From: Hippopus hippopus
Lineage: Eukaryota > Mollusca > Bivalvia > Cardiida > Cardiidae
Direction of reading: 5' to 3'
DNA length: 64,000 nt
Assembly (NCBI GenBank): GCA_946811185.2
Contig: OX328104.1
Location: forward strand, 18,235,352-18,299,351
Shown: piece by piece, positions 42,642-53,029 of the stretch
How positions within the stretch are numbered: position 1 is the first letter of the stretch
How the letters are laid out: each line of letters begins with the position of its first letter
The notes under the pieces: model-generated
Told to the model about the DNA's origin: nothing
The model's input: only the letters and a program-made list of their open reading frames with translations
The model's database searches: none
Position numbers and translations under genes: made by a program

Positions 42642-42743
42642 CTAAAAAAAAGTAGAGTGGAAAATAAAAACTTGATGTCTTTCTAGTGAAGATATTGGCT
42701 CATTCATAGTAGATGGTATTTAAGAAATAATCTTCTTTCTTTC

Positions 42744-42864
42744 GTGGTTTATCATTCAATAAACGACGGTTGTGAGTTATGAGGCCTAATAAATAATCAT
42801 CAAGGGTTTATTCATTGCACCTCATAACTCACAACGTGGTTCATTCAACAATAAACCACCATAT
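42744..42864. repeat. Foldback hairpin in a TARS1 intron
   Basis: GTTGTGAGTTATGAGG faces CCTCATAACTCACAAC, and TGGTTTATCATTCAATAAAC is mirrored by AACAATAAACCA. Arms are ~40 nt with few mismatches, loop ~35 nt. Confidence 0.78.
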
Positions 42865-43516
42865 TAGGAAAGAATATTACTATTTTAACATTACCAACTC
42901 TTGATCAAAGGAATATAAGTTCATACTTAGTGTATAAGAGTGGACACGGATATTACCTTTGAATAAACCATGGCTGTTTCAGTTACTAACCAAAGCAGAA
43001 CGCCACTCTGTTTATAGAGTGGAAATCACGTGTCATATTAGAATCTGATTTTTTTCCATAAGGCCTCAGAATTTTGGAAGTGACAAGATAAACTAGAGCT
43101 GTCACTGAATGTGACTTAATACCCCCGCCAGCGCTTTGACAGAAACAGGCAATTATTTGTACACAGACGGACACACGGACGGACAAACGGACAGACAGGC
43201 TGATTCCAGTATACCCCCGAAAACATTCGTTTTGCAGGGTTATAATTACCAACTGGTTGACCTTTACTGATCCATTTGCTGTAATTTTTATATTTGCCCA
43301 AAGTGGTTTCCTTAACCAAGATAGTATCAAACTGGATTTGTTTTCCATCAGAAAAACTGACTACTAAATGAATGACTAAGGTACTTTCTATAGTCTCTCA
43401 ACATCAAAGTGGAACAATGTAGAGCACAAAGTAAATTTATTTCTGCTTCACAGCATCTTCATGCAGTCATATTTTATAATGAGTTTGGCAAAGGCTCCTC
43501 TTGATTTTCCTAATAT

Positions 43517-43777
43517 GAGCCAAGCTCTGGCAAACGGGGGTTAAGTGTATCCCTAGGATGCAGTATACCAAGCCAGTCATCACATAATCTTGGATCCATG
43601 AAATCCATTTTATCCAACAACCGGCTGAATCCTGAGGTAGAATAGTCCTTAGACATGCAGAAAATTTATCAAAGGCAAAAAGTTTTGACACAGGTCAGCC
43701 TGCGCGGACTGCACAGGCTGACCTAGGTCAATACTTTTTGCAGATGCATTAAACCCCCTTTTCACAGAGCACGGCTC
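43517..43777 (-). repeat. GAGCCATGCTCTG-type MITE, near full length
   Basis: GAGCCAAGCTCTGGCAAACG to CACAGAGCACGGCTC. Core hairpin AGGTCAGCCTGCGCGG...GCACAGGCTGACCT. TARS1 intron. Confidence 0.88.
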
Positions 43778-44262
43778 ATATACATATACCAAATCATACT
43801 GTAACAACCTCCTTTTGCAAGTATTAAAGGCCCAGCAAAGGCCAAAATATCAAAGCAGGTCTCATAATACATTTAAATTTAAATCATATCATGTAAAAGT
43901 ATGAAAAATATTGCGGAGATGACAGGCTTTTATTGTGTGGTCGGGCCATATGTTAGTCGCTGGCAGAAAAAAAAAAAAAAAAAATTAAAATCAGGCAAAA
44001 AAGTAAACAGAAGACACAGCTACCTGGTAGGTTTTAACCTAGTTTTGAAATTAATTTCTCTGTCAGCAATTAACACTTGGACCGACCATTCAATGACAGA
44101 TTGTCATCTTCACAATAATTTCCATACTTTGAAATGGTATGATATAAATTCAAATGCATTTAAACACCCGCTTTGTTTACTTTTGGGCTTTATTGTTACT
44201 TTAAGTGAGGCACAGTCTTATGTTTATGACAGGTTTCCAGGATAGAGGAAAAATCTGTTTAC

Positions 44263-44377
44263 CCAGAATAAAGTTGAATTGTGCCAGCTGAGCATTCCTC
44301 ACTTTCTTATTGAGTGTAACAGAATCATCATTATCTACTTCTATCTGAAATCCTGCTGCATAGATCTTTTTCTTCAC
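44263..44377 (-). CDS. TARS1: TARS1 exon: anticodon-binding domain, [11 protein letters not shown]
   Basis: 115 nt, phase 0 entry and one base carried into the next exon (G|TT, Val). Encodes [18 protein letters not shown], then [20 protein letters not shown]. The match to TLNKKIRNAQLAQYNFIL of animal TARS1 is clear. Acceptor AACTTCAG, donor GTAAAC. Confidence 0.96.
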
Positions 44378-44398
44378 CTGAAGTTAAACAATGTGAGA

Positions 44399-44482
44399 TA
44401 CTTTATACCAAACGATAAAAGTTTGAGACTTGTCCAAACTGACAGCATTTGCGAACAATAACATAAATGTAACTTAAAAACC
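44399..44482 (+). repeat. TTAA-hairpin MITE fragment next to a TARS1 exon
   Basis: ACTTTATACCAAACGATAAA and TTGTCCAAACTGACAGCATT. It starts only ~20 bases upstream of the exon 44263-44377 (minus strand), so it overlaps the polypyrimidine/branch region. Confidence 0.68.
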
Positions 44483-44495
44483 AAAACAAGTCTTT

Positions 44496-44663
44496 TAACC
44501 CTTTACCATACAATCCTGAGTTATAACAACCCTGACAAAAAAAAAAAGGCTTTTGAAATAAATTGTGGGGAATGGAGAAAATGCTGGTAACCAATTCAAT
44601 TTGTTGTCTGCAAAATGCTTTTAATTTGGATGAGCCTGAAGTTGTCATGTTGCAATGGGTTAA
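44496..44663 (-). repeat. TTAA-hairpin MITE, right hairpin arm deleted
   Basis: TTAACCCTTTACCATACAAT, GGAGAAAATGCTGGTAACCA then directly TTCAATTTGTTGTCTGC; ends CAATGGGTTAA. Confidence 0.8.
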
Positions 44664-44672
44664 GATGTTCAA

Positions 44673-45850
44673 AACAAGAGGGCCATGATGGCCCTGTATC
44701 GCTCCACTGGCTACTAAGTACGAACTATACATACGAAACATTACAATTCTAGGCCAAGTAGTTTCGAACAAGAAGACTTATATAGTTCTTTCTAAAAGCC
44801 CATGTGAAAGTTGTGACCCCAGGGCGAAGCCTTTTTTTACCACAGAACTATAATTACTCGAATCCTGGTAGAGGTCTACAAGATAAAGCAACATGCCAAA
44901 TAATACAGGTCTAGGCCGTGTGGTTATAATGAACAAGAACATGAGATCCCTGTGGTGTGGCTAATTTCGATCCAAGAGCTACATTTTTAACAAATTCAGA
45001 AGTGATCCAAATTTTGTACGCCTAGGATTTATGGTTAAAAGCAAGAAGATTTTTCGAATTTTCACTCCATAAGCACATGTTATATTTCTAGCCTATTACT
45101 ACGTAGGCTCATGTAAAACTTTTGACGGCTAGGACGCAGCCAAATTTAACCCCAGGGTATAGTTTGGGCTCTTTTGATAGAGGCTCACTAAATAAAGCCA
45201 TATGCAAAATTTGGTAGCCCTAGGGCTTAATATGGTTAGGAACAACAAGAGTTTTATAAGAGTCCCTACATAAGCCCATGAACACGCCCCCCCCCCCCCA
45301 TCAGGGCAGGGCCAATTCTAACCCCAGGGCTATAATTTCAAAAATATTAGTAGAAGTTCATTAGATGAAGCCACATGCCAAATTTGGTAGCCCTAAGCCT
45401 TATGGTCTAAAATCAAAAGTTTTTTTTTTTTAAGTTTTCAACATATAAGACTATGTAAAACTTGTGACCCCTGGAGCAGGGCCAATTTTGACCCCAGGGC
45501 TATAAATTGAAAAACTTGGTAGAGGTCCATTAGATGAAGCTACATGCCAAATTTAATAGCTCTAAGCCTTATGGTTTCGGACAAGAAGATTTTCAAAGAT
45601 TTCCAATATTTTTCAGTTTTATTACCATGGCAACCAGACTTTTCAGAGGAATCAAATTATTTTGAGAAATTCTATAGAGGACCATGGCAGAATAATTTCT
45701 GTGAAGTTTGGTCAAAATTGGAACGGTAGTTTCATAGAAGAAGATGTTTGAAATAAAGGTTAACGCAAACAAGCACACACTGACGCACAGACACATGCAA
45801 GGACAAACGACGGACACAGGGCCATGACATGTATATGTACATGTAGGTAT
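44673..45850 (-). repeat. Tandem-unit element, ~160-175-bp units
   Basis: The left end is AACAAGAGGGCCATGATGGC then CCTGTATCGCTCCACTGGC. Units carry ACCCCAGGGCTATAA, TAGATGAAGCCACATGCCAA and AGCCCTAAGCCTTATGGT. ACCCCAGGG recurs near 45157, 45317 and 45492. The right end is rich in ACGGACACAGGGCCATG. TARS1 intron. Confidence 0.72.
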
Positions 45851-45957
45851 AGCAATATAGCATTTATGACAGGCTTTGTGTGATCTATACCTCAACAATG
45901 TAGAGATGGAAATAAGTAATTTTTCCCAGAGCTCAGGGCTGTTTGCTGAAATTAAGT

Positions 45958-46180
45958 TTAACCCTTTACCAAACAATCCCAGGTTTTAAAGATCCTTGGA
46001 AAAAAGCCTTTTGAAAACATTGTGGGAAAAGGAGAAAATGCTGGCCACCAGCATTTTCTCCTTTTCCCACAATGTTTTCTAATCTATCAAGGACTGCCAT
46101 TTGAGCAATCTTTAACTTGTCGTCTGCAAATGCCTTCAATTTTGACCAGTCTAAAATTTTGTCGTTTGGTAAAGAGTTAA
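45958..46180 (-). repeat. TTAA-hairpin MITE, full length (223 bp)
   Basis: TTAACCCTTTACCAAACAAT to TCGTTTGGTAAAGAGTTAA. Centre GCTGGCCACCAGC (one unpaired position in otherwise matched arms). Shares the TTAA at 46177-46180 with the next copy. Confidence 0.94.
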
Positions 46181-46405
46181 CTCTCTACCAGACAACAAAA
46201 TTTTGGACTCAACCAAATTGAATGAGTTTGCAGACTACACATTAAATGTAGCTCAAATGATGTTTTTTGTCTTTGATAGGGCAGAAAACATTGTGGGAAA
46301 CGGAGAAAATGCTGGTTACCAGCATTTTCTCCTTTTATCACAATGTTTTCAAAAGCCTTCTCTTTTAAGGTTTTTAAAACTCGGGATTGTGTGGCAAAGA
46401 TTTAA
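46177..46405 (+). repeat. TTAA-hairpin MITE, full length (229 bp)
   Basis: TTAACTCTCTACCAGACAAC to TTGTGTGGCAAAGATTTAA. Centre GCTGGTTACCAGC. Confidence 0.93.
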
Positions 46406-46687
46406 GGTCATTGATGATACCTGAAAGTCTTTGCCTATGCCTTCTTTCACTGATATATATTCACAATTAACTTTGAACTACATTTAAACTTTAATGAAAA
46501 TTTCTGTCTATTACTTTACATTTTGTACTGTAATTTGCAATATAATGCTTCTGAAAAATATCATGTAACAAAGTCAAGAGGACAAAATACATAGAGGATA
46601 TTAGTTTTTTTTGGCGAAAAATCGAAATTTATTTCATTCAGTGAAAGTCATTGGTAACATTTTCACGAGTGGCAGCCAATATTCTAT

Positions 46688-47024
46688 TTATTTCATGCTT
46701 CTAACCCTTTTTTGGGAGGGACTTACATCAAAATCCAGTACAGTTTTTGTAATTAATTCCCCGTGGCATACCCCTCCGCATAACAACGCATTACAATATT
46801 ACGTAAAGCGTGAGAAATGCAGAGTAAATTACATCATATTTCCATGTGGTTGAGTGGCACGCGCATTTTACCTAGGTAACTAGTGTGCGGGAACTACTGT
46901 TTCTGCCTTCAATTGAAGAGTTAGAAAATAAAATCGGTATTTTTCACTGGTCGTCACCATGAAATATCGAAAAATATTTCACCGTTATTTCTCGATAAAC
47001 TATCGGAAAGCATGAAATAAATAG
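46688..47024. mobile_element. MITE with TCTATTTATTTCATGCTT inverted ends
   Basis: The left TCTATTTATTTCATGCTTCT and the inverted right TCTATTTATTTCATGCTTTC match. The interior is shared with 50712-51056 (AACGCATTACAATATTACGT, TTGAAGAGTTAGAAAATAAA, TTTCACTGGTCGTC). Confidence 0.82.
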
Positions 47025-47182
47025 AGAATCTTACATGAGTGTCTATGTATTATCATTTTTATCAAATGAGTTGACTGAAATTGTATGACGAGAGCCTTGG
47101 TGAGCGTAATATACATTTTAGTCAACAAGTTTGATAAATAAGATAATACATAAACACAAATGTGAGATTCTATTTATCACAT
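47018..47182. repeat. Foldback hairpin with ~70-nt arms
   Basis: TGTATTATCATTTTTATCAA is mirrored by TTGATAAATAAGATAATACA, and GAGTTGACTGAAATTGTAT by ACATTTTAGTCAAC. The outer AGAGAATCTTACATGAG pairs with AATGTGAGATTCT. It overlaps the end of the preceding MITE. Confidence 0.75.
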
Positions 47183-47778
47183 TAAATGAATGAAAGACAA
47201 ATACGTATCCTTCATCATCACCTTCAACCTATATACCGTTCACACATCCATATTTACAGATGTAGTTTGGTTTGAAATGTGTACATGCAAATGAAGATAG
47301 CTCTGTGACATGTACATCAAACTTAGAATGAAACAGTTTACAATAGGGGCTAAATTGAACTATTTCCACAATTTTCTTGACTTACAATGACTTACGCTGC
47401 ATTTCTTGTTTTATTGAACATGAAAATCATAGTATTTTTCCGCACAAATACAGCTTAGCAACATTGACGTCATTTTTCCTCGAAAGAGTGCAGTAGTACA
47501 AATTCCTGCACATGCTGCAGTTGGTTTCTCCGACAACACACACTCATAACTACATGAGTAACCAGAGCGGGCCCCAAAAAACAATAATACACTTGTGCAT
47601 AATCAAAAATAAGCAATGGATTTAATACACTACTGGAGGCGGTTTTATGTGATAAAGTTTGTTTTCAAATTTGGTGTTAAGAATCATTTGAAATAAGGTT
47701 TTATCATATTTTGTAGTGAAATACTGCCATGCATGAACCAATGAACAGACAGACAAAACAAATTAATAAATACCGTAC

Positions 47779-47851
47779 CTCTTCTGCATACTCATTGAAT
47801 GGTGGGGCTACAGGGATCACAATGGCTTGCCTTGGAGACAACCAGAAGGGC
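47779..47851 (-). CDS. TARS1: TARS1 exon: start of anticodon-binding domain
   Basis: 73 nt, the first base completing the Trp codon (TG|G). Encodes [18 protein letters not shown] then [14 protein letters not shown] marks the junction between the catalytic and anticodon-binding domains in ThrRS. Donor GTACGGT. Confidence 0.96.
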
Positions 47852-47901
47852 CTAGAGGATACAAAAAAAATTTTTGTTGTCTGGTAATGAGTTAAAAGGT
47901 T

Positions 47902-48113
47902 AAATGGTGTTTTATGCTGCTTTCAACATTATATCAGTCTTATCACAACAACAGCTCACATAAATCATGTATTTCCTGGGTTTCATCAGTACAAGGCTAG
48001 GGCTCTGAAATGTCTTGCCCAAGGACACTCCAGGTAAAAATCCAGTGGATCCAGTGGGGCTCTGGGCTTCCAAGTCATGAGTCAACCACTTTACCACTGA
48101 GCCACGCAGGACT
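47902..48113 (-). mobile_element. tRNA-headed SINE, family S5
   Basis: On the minus strand it begins with GCGTGGCTCAGTGGTAAAGT (A box TGGCTCAGTGG), then CTCATGACTTGGAAGCCC. The body has GTCCTTGGGCAAGACATTTC and the tail GCAGCATAAAACACCAT. It starts 51 bases upstream of a TARS1 exon acceptor (47851). Confidence 0.72.
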
Positions 48114-48367
48114 CCAGAGTTAAAAGAAATTCAGAAGATAAAATTATAGACAGACAGGTAATAGTCTGAAATTAATATACTTGTGGCCATGTTAGATGTG
48201 TTTAAAAAAAGTATTAGAATATACCAAATTATTGCAAATTAATTTTCAATTTGATATCATCAGCTTTGGTCAACAGTTGCAGAGGATCTTGAAGAGATAA
48301 AGGTTTTCTAATACAGTCACAAAACCACTCGTAACAAAACAGCATTGTATAAAACCAAATCTCTTAC

Positions 48368-48475
48368 CATTTTCCACCATAACTTTCACATAGAATGGCA
48401 ATCATTCTCTCTACAGATCCTAAAACAGCTCTATGGATAATCACAGGACGTTCTTTCTCATTTTCACCACTAGAA
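48368..48475 (-). CDS. TARS1: TARS1 exon: motif 3
   Basis: 108 nt, starting with the last base of the split Ser codon and ending with TG of a split Trp codon. Encodes [19 protein letters not shown] then [21 protein letters not shown] holds the third expected zinc histidine, and [10 protein letters not shown] carries the motif 3 arginine. A second AG six bases downstream of the chosen acceptor would also keep the frame but shorten the linker by two residues. Confidence 0.95.
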
Positions 48476-48537
48476 CTAAAATATTGATAAACAACACAAT
48501 TTTACTTTCAAAAAGCTTTTTTAGGTATAAATAACTT

Positions 48538-48766
48538 TTAACTCTTTACCACAAAATCTCAAGTTTTAACGACCCTGTGCAAAAAGCCTTTTGAAAACAT
48601 TGTGGGAAAAGGAGAAAATGCTGGTTAACCAGCATTTTCTACTTTCCTACAATGTTTTCTATCCTTTCACAGCCAAAAAGTATAACTCAAGCCACACCTT
48701 AATTGTCGTCTTTAAGTGCTTTCTATTTGGACCAGTTTAAAATTGTGTCATGTGGTAAAGGGTTAA
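48538..48766 (-). repeat. TTAA-hairpin MITE, full length (229 bp)
   Basis: TTAACTCTTTACCACAAAAT to CATGTGGTAAAGGGTTAA. Centre GCTGGTTAACCAGC (one extra base makes it even and fully self-complementary). Confidence 0.93.
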
Positions 48767-48983
48767 ACCATTACAATACATAACTGTAGAGCTTTTAACA
48801 CTTTTGCCATTGACTGCTGTTTTAAACATTGAGGAAAATGGAGCAGTTATTTGTACTTTTGCCACGATGTTTTCCATATCATCGGAATAACATTTCCTTT
48901 ATTACATTCTGTGTCTCATTTCTGTTACATGTATCAGTCATTATTATGTCTAAAAAAGCCTGTACACTGTATGGTAGTGTGAA

Positions 48984-49435
48984 TTAACCATTTACCAAAC
49001 AACAAATTTTGGACTTGTCTAAACTGAAAGCATTTACAGACAACAAATAGGATGGGGCTCAAATGGTAAAAATTGTCTTTAAAAGGGTAGCAAACAATGT
49101 GGAAAAAGTAGTATGTTTAAACATACTTATTTTACATCGATTGAGAAACAAGTTCCTACAACTTAGACTAATCTCTCCCAATTCTGCCTGCTAGAAAAAC
49201 TACACCAGTACTTGCGCCAAGTGTGTGAGCTAATGCATTCCCAAAGTTGATACCCGCTCCCTGGTATCTAACTCGGGACCTTCTGATTATGAGACCCATG
49301 CTCTACCTCACAACCACGAACACCACATAAGTAGAAAATGCTGGTGAATCATCATTTTCTATTTTTCCCATTATGTTTTCAAAAGCCTTGTTTCTCAAAG
49401 TTGTTTAAACTAGAGACTGTGTGGTAAGGGGTTAA
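48984..49435 (+). repeat. TTAA-hairpin MITE split by a SINE
   Basis: TTAACCATTTACCAAACAAC to ACTGTGTGGTAAGGGGTTAA. The left hairpin arm stops at GTGGAAAAAGTAG (49116) and resumes after the SINE at AAGTAGAAAATGCTGGTGA. AAGTAG is the target duplication. Confidence 0.86.
49117..49328 (-). mobile_element. tRNA-headed SINE, family S2, minus orientation, in a MITE
   Basis: It shares ATTGAGAAACAAGTTCCTAC, CACCAGTACTTGCGCC and TCGGGACCTTCTGATTATGA with the complement of the copies at 15536 and 59222. AAGTAG on both flanks. Confidence 0.8.
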
Positions 49436-49660
49436 CTCTTTACCAAACGACAAAATTTTAGACTTGGCCAAATTGAAAGCATTTACAGACAACAAAATAA
49501 ATGTGACTCAAAAATTGAAACTTGACGTTAGAAGAGCAGAAAACATTGTGGGAAAAGGAGAAAATGCTGGTTATCAGCATTTTCTCCTTTTCCCATAATG
49601 TTTTCAGAAGGCTTCTTCCTCTGGGTCGTAAAAACCAGGGATTGTTTAGTAAATGGTTAA
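49432..49660 (+). repeat. TTAA-hairpin MITE, full length (229 bp)
   Basis: TTAACTCTTTACCAAACGAC to TTGTTTAGTAAATGGTTAA. Shares the TTAA at 49432-49435 with the previous copy, in the same orientation. Confidence 0.94.
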
Positions 49661-49741
49661 ACATCTGTCTGGAAACACATTAAACTTTCATTATTTCATA
49701 TTTTCGAAGTCCAACAATTGTTTACCCGAGTATTTAAAAAG

Positions 49742-50305
49742 ACTTTTCACTCTTTACTCGACAGCAAAATTTGAGGCTCATCTCATCCGAGAGCTTCAGC
49801 AGGCAACAATTTAAATGTGGCTCAAATGATGGAATTTGTCTTCAAAAGGGTAGAAAACATTAAAGGAAAAGGAGTATATGCTGGTAACCAGCATTTTCTC
49901 ATAACCAGCCTTTTCTCCTTTTCTAAAAATTGATTGTATTGATTGATTGGATTGTATGGTGTTTAATGCTGTTTTCAGCATTCTTTCAGTTATATCGCAG
50001 CAGCCAGTGCACCTATCCATACTTTCCTGGAGTTCTTTTACCAGTACTCTGCACAATATTCTTTCCAAGCAACTGGCTGCTTTCCCACATAACCATAGGT
50101 GAAACAATGGTCAGCTGTGACAGAAGAATGAATCCTGTTGCAATGACTATCATCAATCCTTGGTAAGAAATTGGCTGAACCCTGAATCGAACCAGCGACC
50201 CCCCCCCTTCCATCTCAAGTCCTGAGTGCTACCAAATGTGCTACTGGGACTTTGCTTTTCCAACAGTATTTTCTGAAGCATTCCTCCTAGGTGTGACAAC
50301 ATAGA
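49742..50305 (+). repeat. TTAA-hairpin MITE split by a SINE
   Basis: CACTCTTTACTCGACAGCAA, GTGGCTCAAATGATGGAATT and centre GCTGGTAACCAGC, with a duplicated CATTTTCTCATAACCAGC. It continues beyond the SINE as CTTTTCCAACAGTATTTTCT and AGCATTCCTCCTAGG. Confidence 0.78.
49932..50246 (-). mobile_element. tRNA-headed SINE, family S1, minus orientation, in a MITE
   Basis: On the minus strand the tail AAAGAATGCTGAAAACAGC and TTAAACACCATACAATCC, the body ATTCATTCTTCTGTCACAGC, and the weak B-box region GGTTCGATTCAGGG. Confidence 0.85.
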
Positions 50306-50398
50306 CATTATTATGATAAAACAGAGTGTGCAGTGTTGTCTCAGATCCGACATGCCTTTTGTTTTGTGAGAGATTGTTCCTGCAAAGTAAACACTTAC

Positions 50399-50499
50399 CT
50401 TATATACTTTAGATTGAATCTAATTGGAAGTTGGAAATCTAGCTGAATGGTGGCACATTGATGAGGCCTGCGCAGTGCATCCATGATAGTGATGTCAAT
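50399..50499 (-). CDS. TARS1: TARS1 exon: [12 protein letters not shown]
   Basis: 101 nt (33 codons plus AG of a split Ser codon), acceptor TTCTGCAG and donor GTAAGTG. Encodes [19 protein letters not shown] then [31 protein letters not shown] is nearly invariant in TARS1. Confidence 0.97.
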
Positions 50500-50584
50500 C
50501 TGCAGAAAGGAAAGATATGTTCAAGTTAGAAGGCTACATAGAGGTTATTTGTTTTTTTTTGTTTTTTTTTGGAGCAAGATCAAA

Positions 50585-50690
50585 ATTTATTTCATCTCAT
50601 GAACATCATCGGTAATATTTTCAGAAGTGGTGCAGCCACCTATGAAAATATTACCGATGATGTTCATGAGATGAAATAAATTTTAATCTT
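50585..50690. repeat. 'tggtaatattttcac' foldback hairpin, near-perfect
   Basis: AAATTTATTTCATCTCATGA and ACATCATCGGTAATATTTTC are mirrored by GAAAATATTACCGATGATGT and TCATGAGATGAAATAAATTT. Arms of ~40 nt. Confidence 0.9.
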
Positions 50691-50711
50691 TCACCGAAAA
50701 ACAAAAACAAA

Positions 50712-51056
50712 TATTCTATTTATTTCATGCCTCTAACCTTTTTCTAAGGGGGACTTATATTAAAATCCAGTACAGTATTTTTCGGTACTTTGCCATGGCG
50801 TACTCCCTCTGCATACCAACGCATTACAGTATTATGTCAAACGTGAGAAATGTAGGGTATATTACGTCATATTTCCATCTGGTTGAGTGGCATGCACATT
50901 TTACCTAGGTAACTAGTGCACGAGGACTACTGTTTCCGCCTTCAATTGAAGAGTTAAAAAATAAAATCGGTATATTTCACTGGTCATAGCCATGAAATAT
51001 CGAAAACTATTCCACCGTTGTTTCACGATAAACTACCAGAAAACATGAAATAAATA
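50712..51056. mobile_element. MITE with TCTATTTATTTCATGCYT inverted ends
   Basis: TCTATTTATTTCATGCCTCT at the left and AAACATGAAATAAATACATA at the right. Interior as at 46688-47024. As there, a 'tggtaatattttcac' hairpin precedes it at the left. Confidence 0.82.
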
Positions 51057-51065
51057 CATACTATC

Positions 51066-51298
51066 TTGAACCCTTTACCAAACGACAAAATTGCAGACTG
51101 GTCCAAACTGAAAGCATTTGCAGACGACAAATTAAAGGTGGCTCATATGACCAAATTTGTCCTTGATAGGGTGGAAAACATTGTGGGAAAAGGAGAAAAT
51201 GCTGGTTTCCAGCATTTTCTCCATTTCCCACAATGTTTTCAAAAGACTTTTTCCTAAGGATTGTAAAAACATTGTTTGGACTGTTTGGTAAAGGGCAA
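51066..51298 (+). repeat. TTAA-hairpin MITE, near full length
   Basis: TTGAACCCTTTACCAAACGA to GGACTGTTTGGTAAAGGG. Centre GCTGGTTTCCAGC. Both TTAA are mutated. Confidence 0.9.
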
Positions 51299-51389
51299 AA
51301 TTTATGGTATAAAGCATAAAGTCACATTTTTTATATATATGGGCTCATAGCTATCAGGAAATCATTCTGTAATACAAAGAACATCTTTT

Positions 51390-51600
51390 GCGCCTCTCTC
51401 TCTCTGACTCACTTAAACTCCTTCTCTCTCTCTCTCTCAGACACACACTCTCTCTCTCTGACTCACTTACACTCTCTCTCTCTCTCTGACTCACTGACAC
51501 TCTTTCTCTCTCTCTCTCTCTGACTCACTGACACTCTCTCTCTCTCTCTCTCTGACACACACTCTCTCTCTCTCTCTCTCTCTGCCCCCCCCCCCCCCAC
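51390..51600. repeat. CT-rich minisatellite/microsatellite in a TARS1 intron
   Basis: (CT)n runs alternate with 'GACTCACTNACACT' at roughly 25-45-base intervals and end in a C-run (51586-51598). It replaces the first ~30 bases of the MITE copy that follows. Confidence 0.9.
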
Positions 51601-51601
51601 C

Positions 51602-51808
51602 CCTTCTAGACTAGTCCAAACTGAAAGCAGTCTTAGACGACACAATAAATATGACTCAAAAATTGAAATTAGTTTTGGTAAGGGAAGAAACCCTTGTGGG
51701 AAAAGGAGAAAATGCTGGTTACCAGCATTTTCTCCTTTTCCCACAATGTTTTCAAAAGCCTTTTTCCTCAGTGTCATTAAAAGTCAAGATTGTGTGGTAA
51801 AGGGTTAA
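51602..51808 (+). repeat. TTAA-hairpin MITE, 5' end replaced by microsatellite
   Basis: TTCTAGACTAGTCCAAACTG, hairpin with GCTGGTTACCAGC and arm GTGGGAAAAGGAGAAAATGC, ends GTGTGGTAAAGGGTTAA. TARS1 exon 51818-51895 ends only 10 bases away. Confidence 0.9.
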
Positions 51809-51817
51809 ACTAGTTAC

Positions 51818-51895
51818 CTTGGGACCATAGAAAGCACCATCTCCTGGATTAAGCTCCCACTCAATTCCAGATTGCTTTAGAGTATCAGCTAATTG
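51818..51895 (-). CDS. TARS1: TARS1 exon: GDGAFYGPK
   Basis: 26 codons, phase 0, acceptor TTTTTTACAG and donor GTAACTA. Encodes [20 protein letters not shown] then AFYGPK, a strongly conserved ThrRS active-site segment. A TTAA-bounded hairpin element ends only ~10 bases beyond the donor, inside the intron, so it sits close to the splice site without touching it. Confidence 0.96.
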
Positions 51896-52771
51896 CTGTA
51901 AAAAATACAGACATGTCATTTAAAATTGTAGCACTCAACAATATTTAATTGACTATACAGACAGTGAAGATCAAGACCAGACTGTATCTACAAGACGTGT
52001 GGACAGCACTTGGATTTACAATGTCTGCTTCTTTGCTAGATATTCTGACAAAAACAGCTAGTATCTTTAGTGGTGATCAAGAAAGCTTTATTAAGTAGTA
52101 CAAAGGTTATACCCTTTTCTCATAACTTCGTGAACCCAACTGGTATTTTTATGCCATCAGATAGACAAACAAGGCATAGATACAATTTAGGCATAATAGT
52201 AGACAAAAGAGTCAGAAATCATGTTTGGACAAGGAAGAGTACATTTAACCTGATTTTCATAGCAAAATTATCCTAAAACTACATCTGATCACCACCAGAA
52301 ACTGACCAGATGATTTCTCATAACTTCATGAATCTTTTTAAAAAAAAACAGTGTCATTCCAAATGTAGTCAAATGACGGCATACAGGAGGTATTCCTAAA
52401 GGTTAAAGTCTCTACACTTATCACAGATGCATTTTCCAAGTCGTACTTTGAAATCATGAGCATTTCGTGTAAATAAATATTGTGTTGTACAAACAACTGT
52501 TGAATTATAGGGAGAAAATAGGGTTTTTGACAAAATGTGATTTTTTTAATTGTTATTCTGTTTTCGACAAATTTCTTTGGCGTAGAGAGCTTCTCTGGAA
52601 TGTTTACGTCTGTAAAGGTTTAACAGATGCCACTAAAAAAGAGTGTGCGAAAAATTATTGATAGCTAACATAAGTTCATGAAGATATGAGAATTCATGGA
52701 GTAGTGAGAATCAACGATAAAGCAAGACTGTTGCTTTTAAGGTACATTGTAAAAAAGAGACAAATATATGA

Positions 52772-53029
52772 CAGGCACTCTGTCAAAAGGGGGTTTTCTG
52801 GATCTCCGTGATAAATTATACCAAGCAAGCCATCATATAATTATGGATTCATAAAATACATTTTGTGTAAAAACCAGCTGAATCATGAGGTAAACTGGTC
52901 CTTTGACATGTAGAAAACTGTCCAATAGCAAAACATTTTGACCCAGGTCAGCCTGTGCACACTTGCAGGCTGAACTGGGTTGAATATTTTTTGCAATGCA
53001 TTAAACCCATGTTTCACAGAGCATGGCTC
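52772..53029 (-). repeat. GAGCCATGCTCTG-type MITE
   Basis: GGCACTCTGTCAAAAGGGGG to TTCACAGAGCATGGCTC. Core hairpin CAGGTCAGCCTG...CAGGCTGAACTG is shortened. TARS1 intron. Confidence 0.82.

Noticed and set aside
43901..44245. A 114-codon open frame on the plus strand
   Set aside because: It overlaps a dispersed repeat and an A-run and lies antisense just next to a TARS1 exon; no domain recognised.
51463..51777. Arginine/glutamate/serine-rich frame
   Set aside because: It is the translation of the CT-rich minisatellite plus a MITE.
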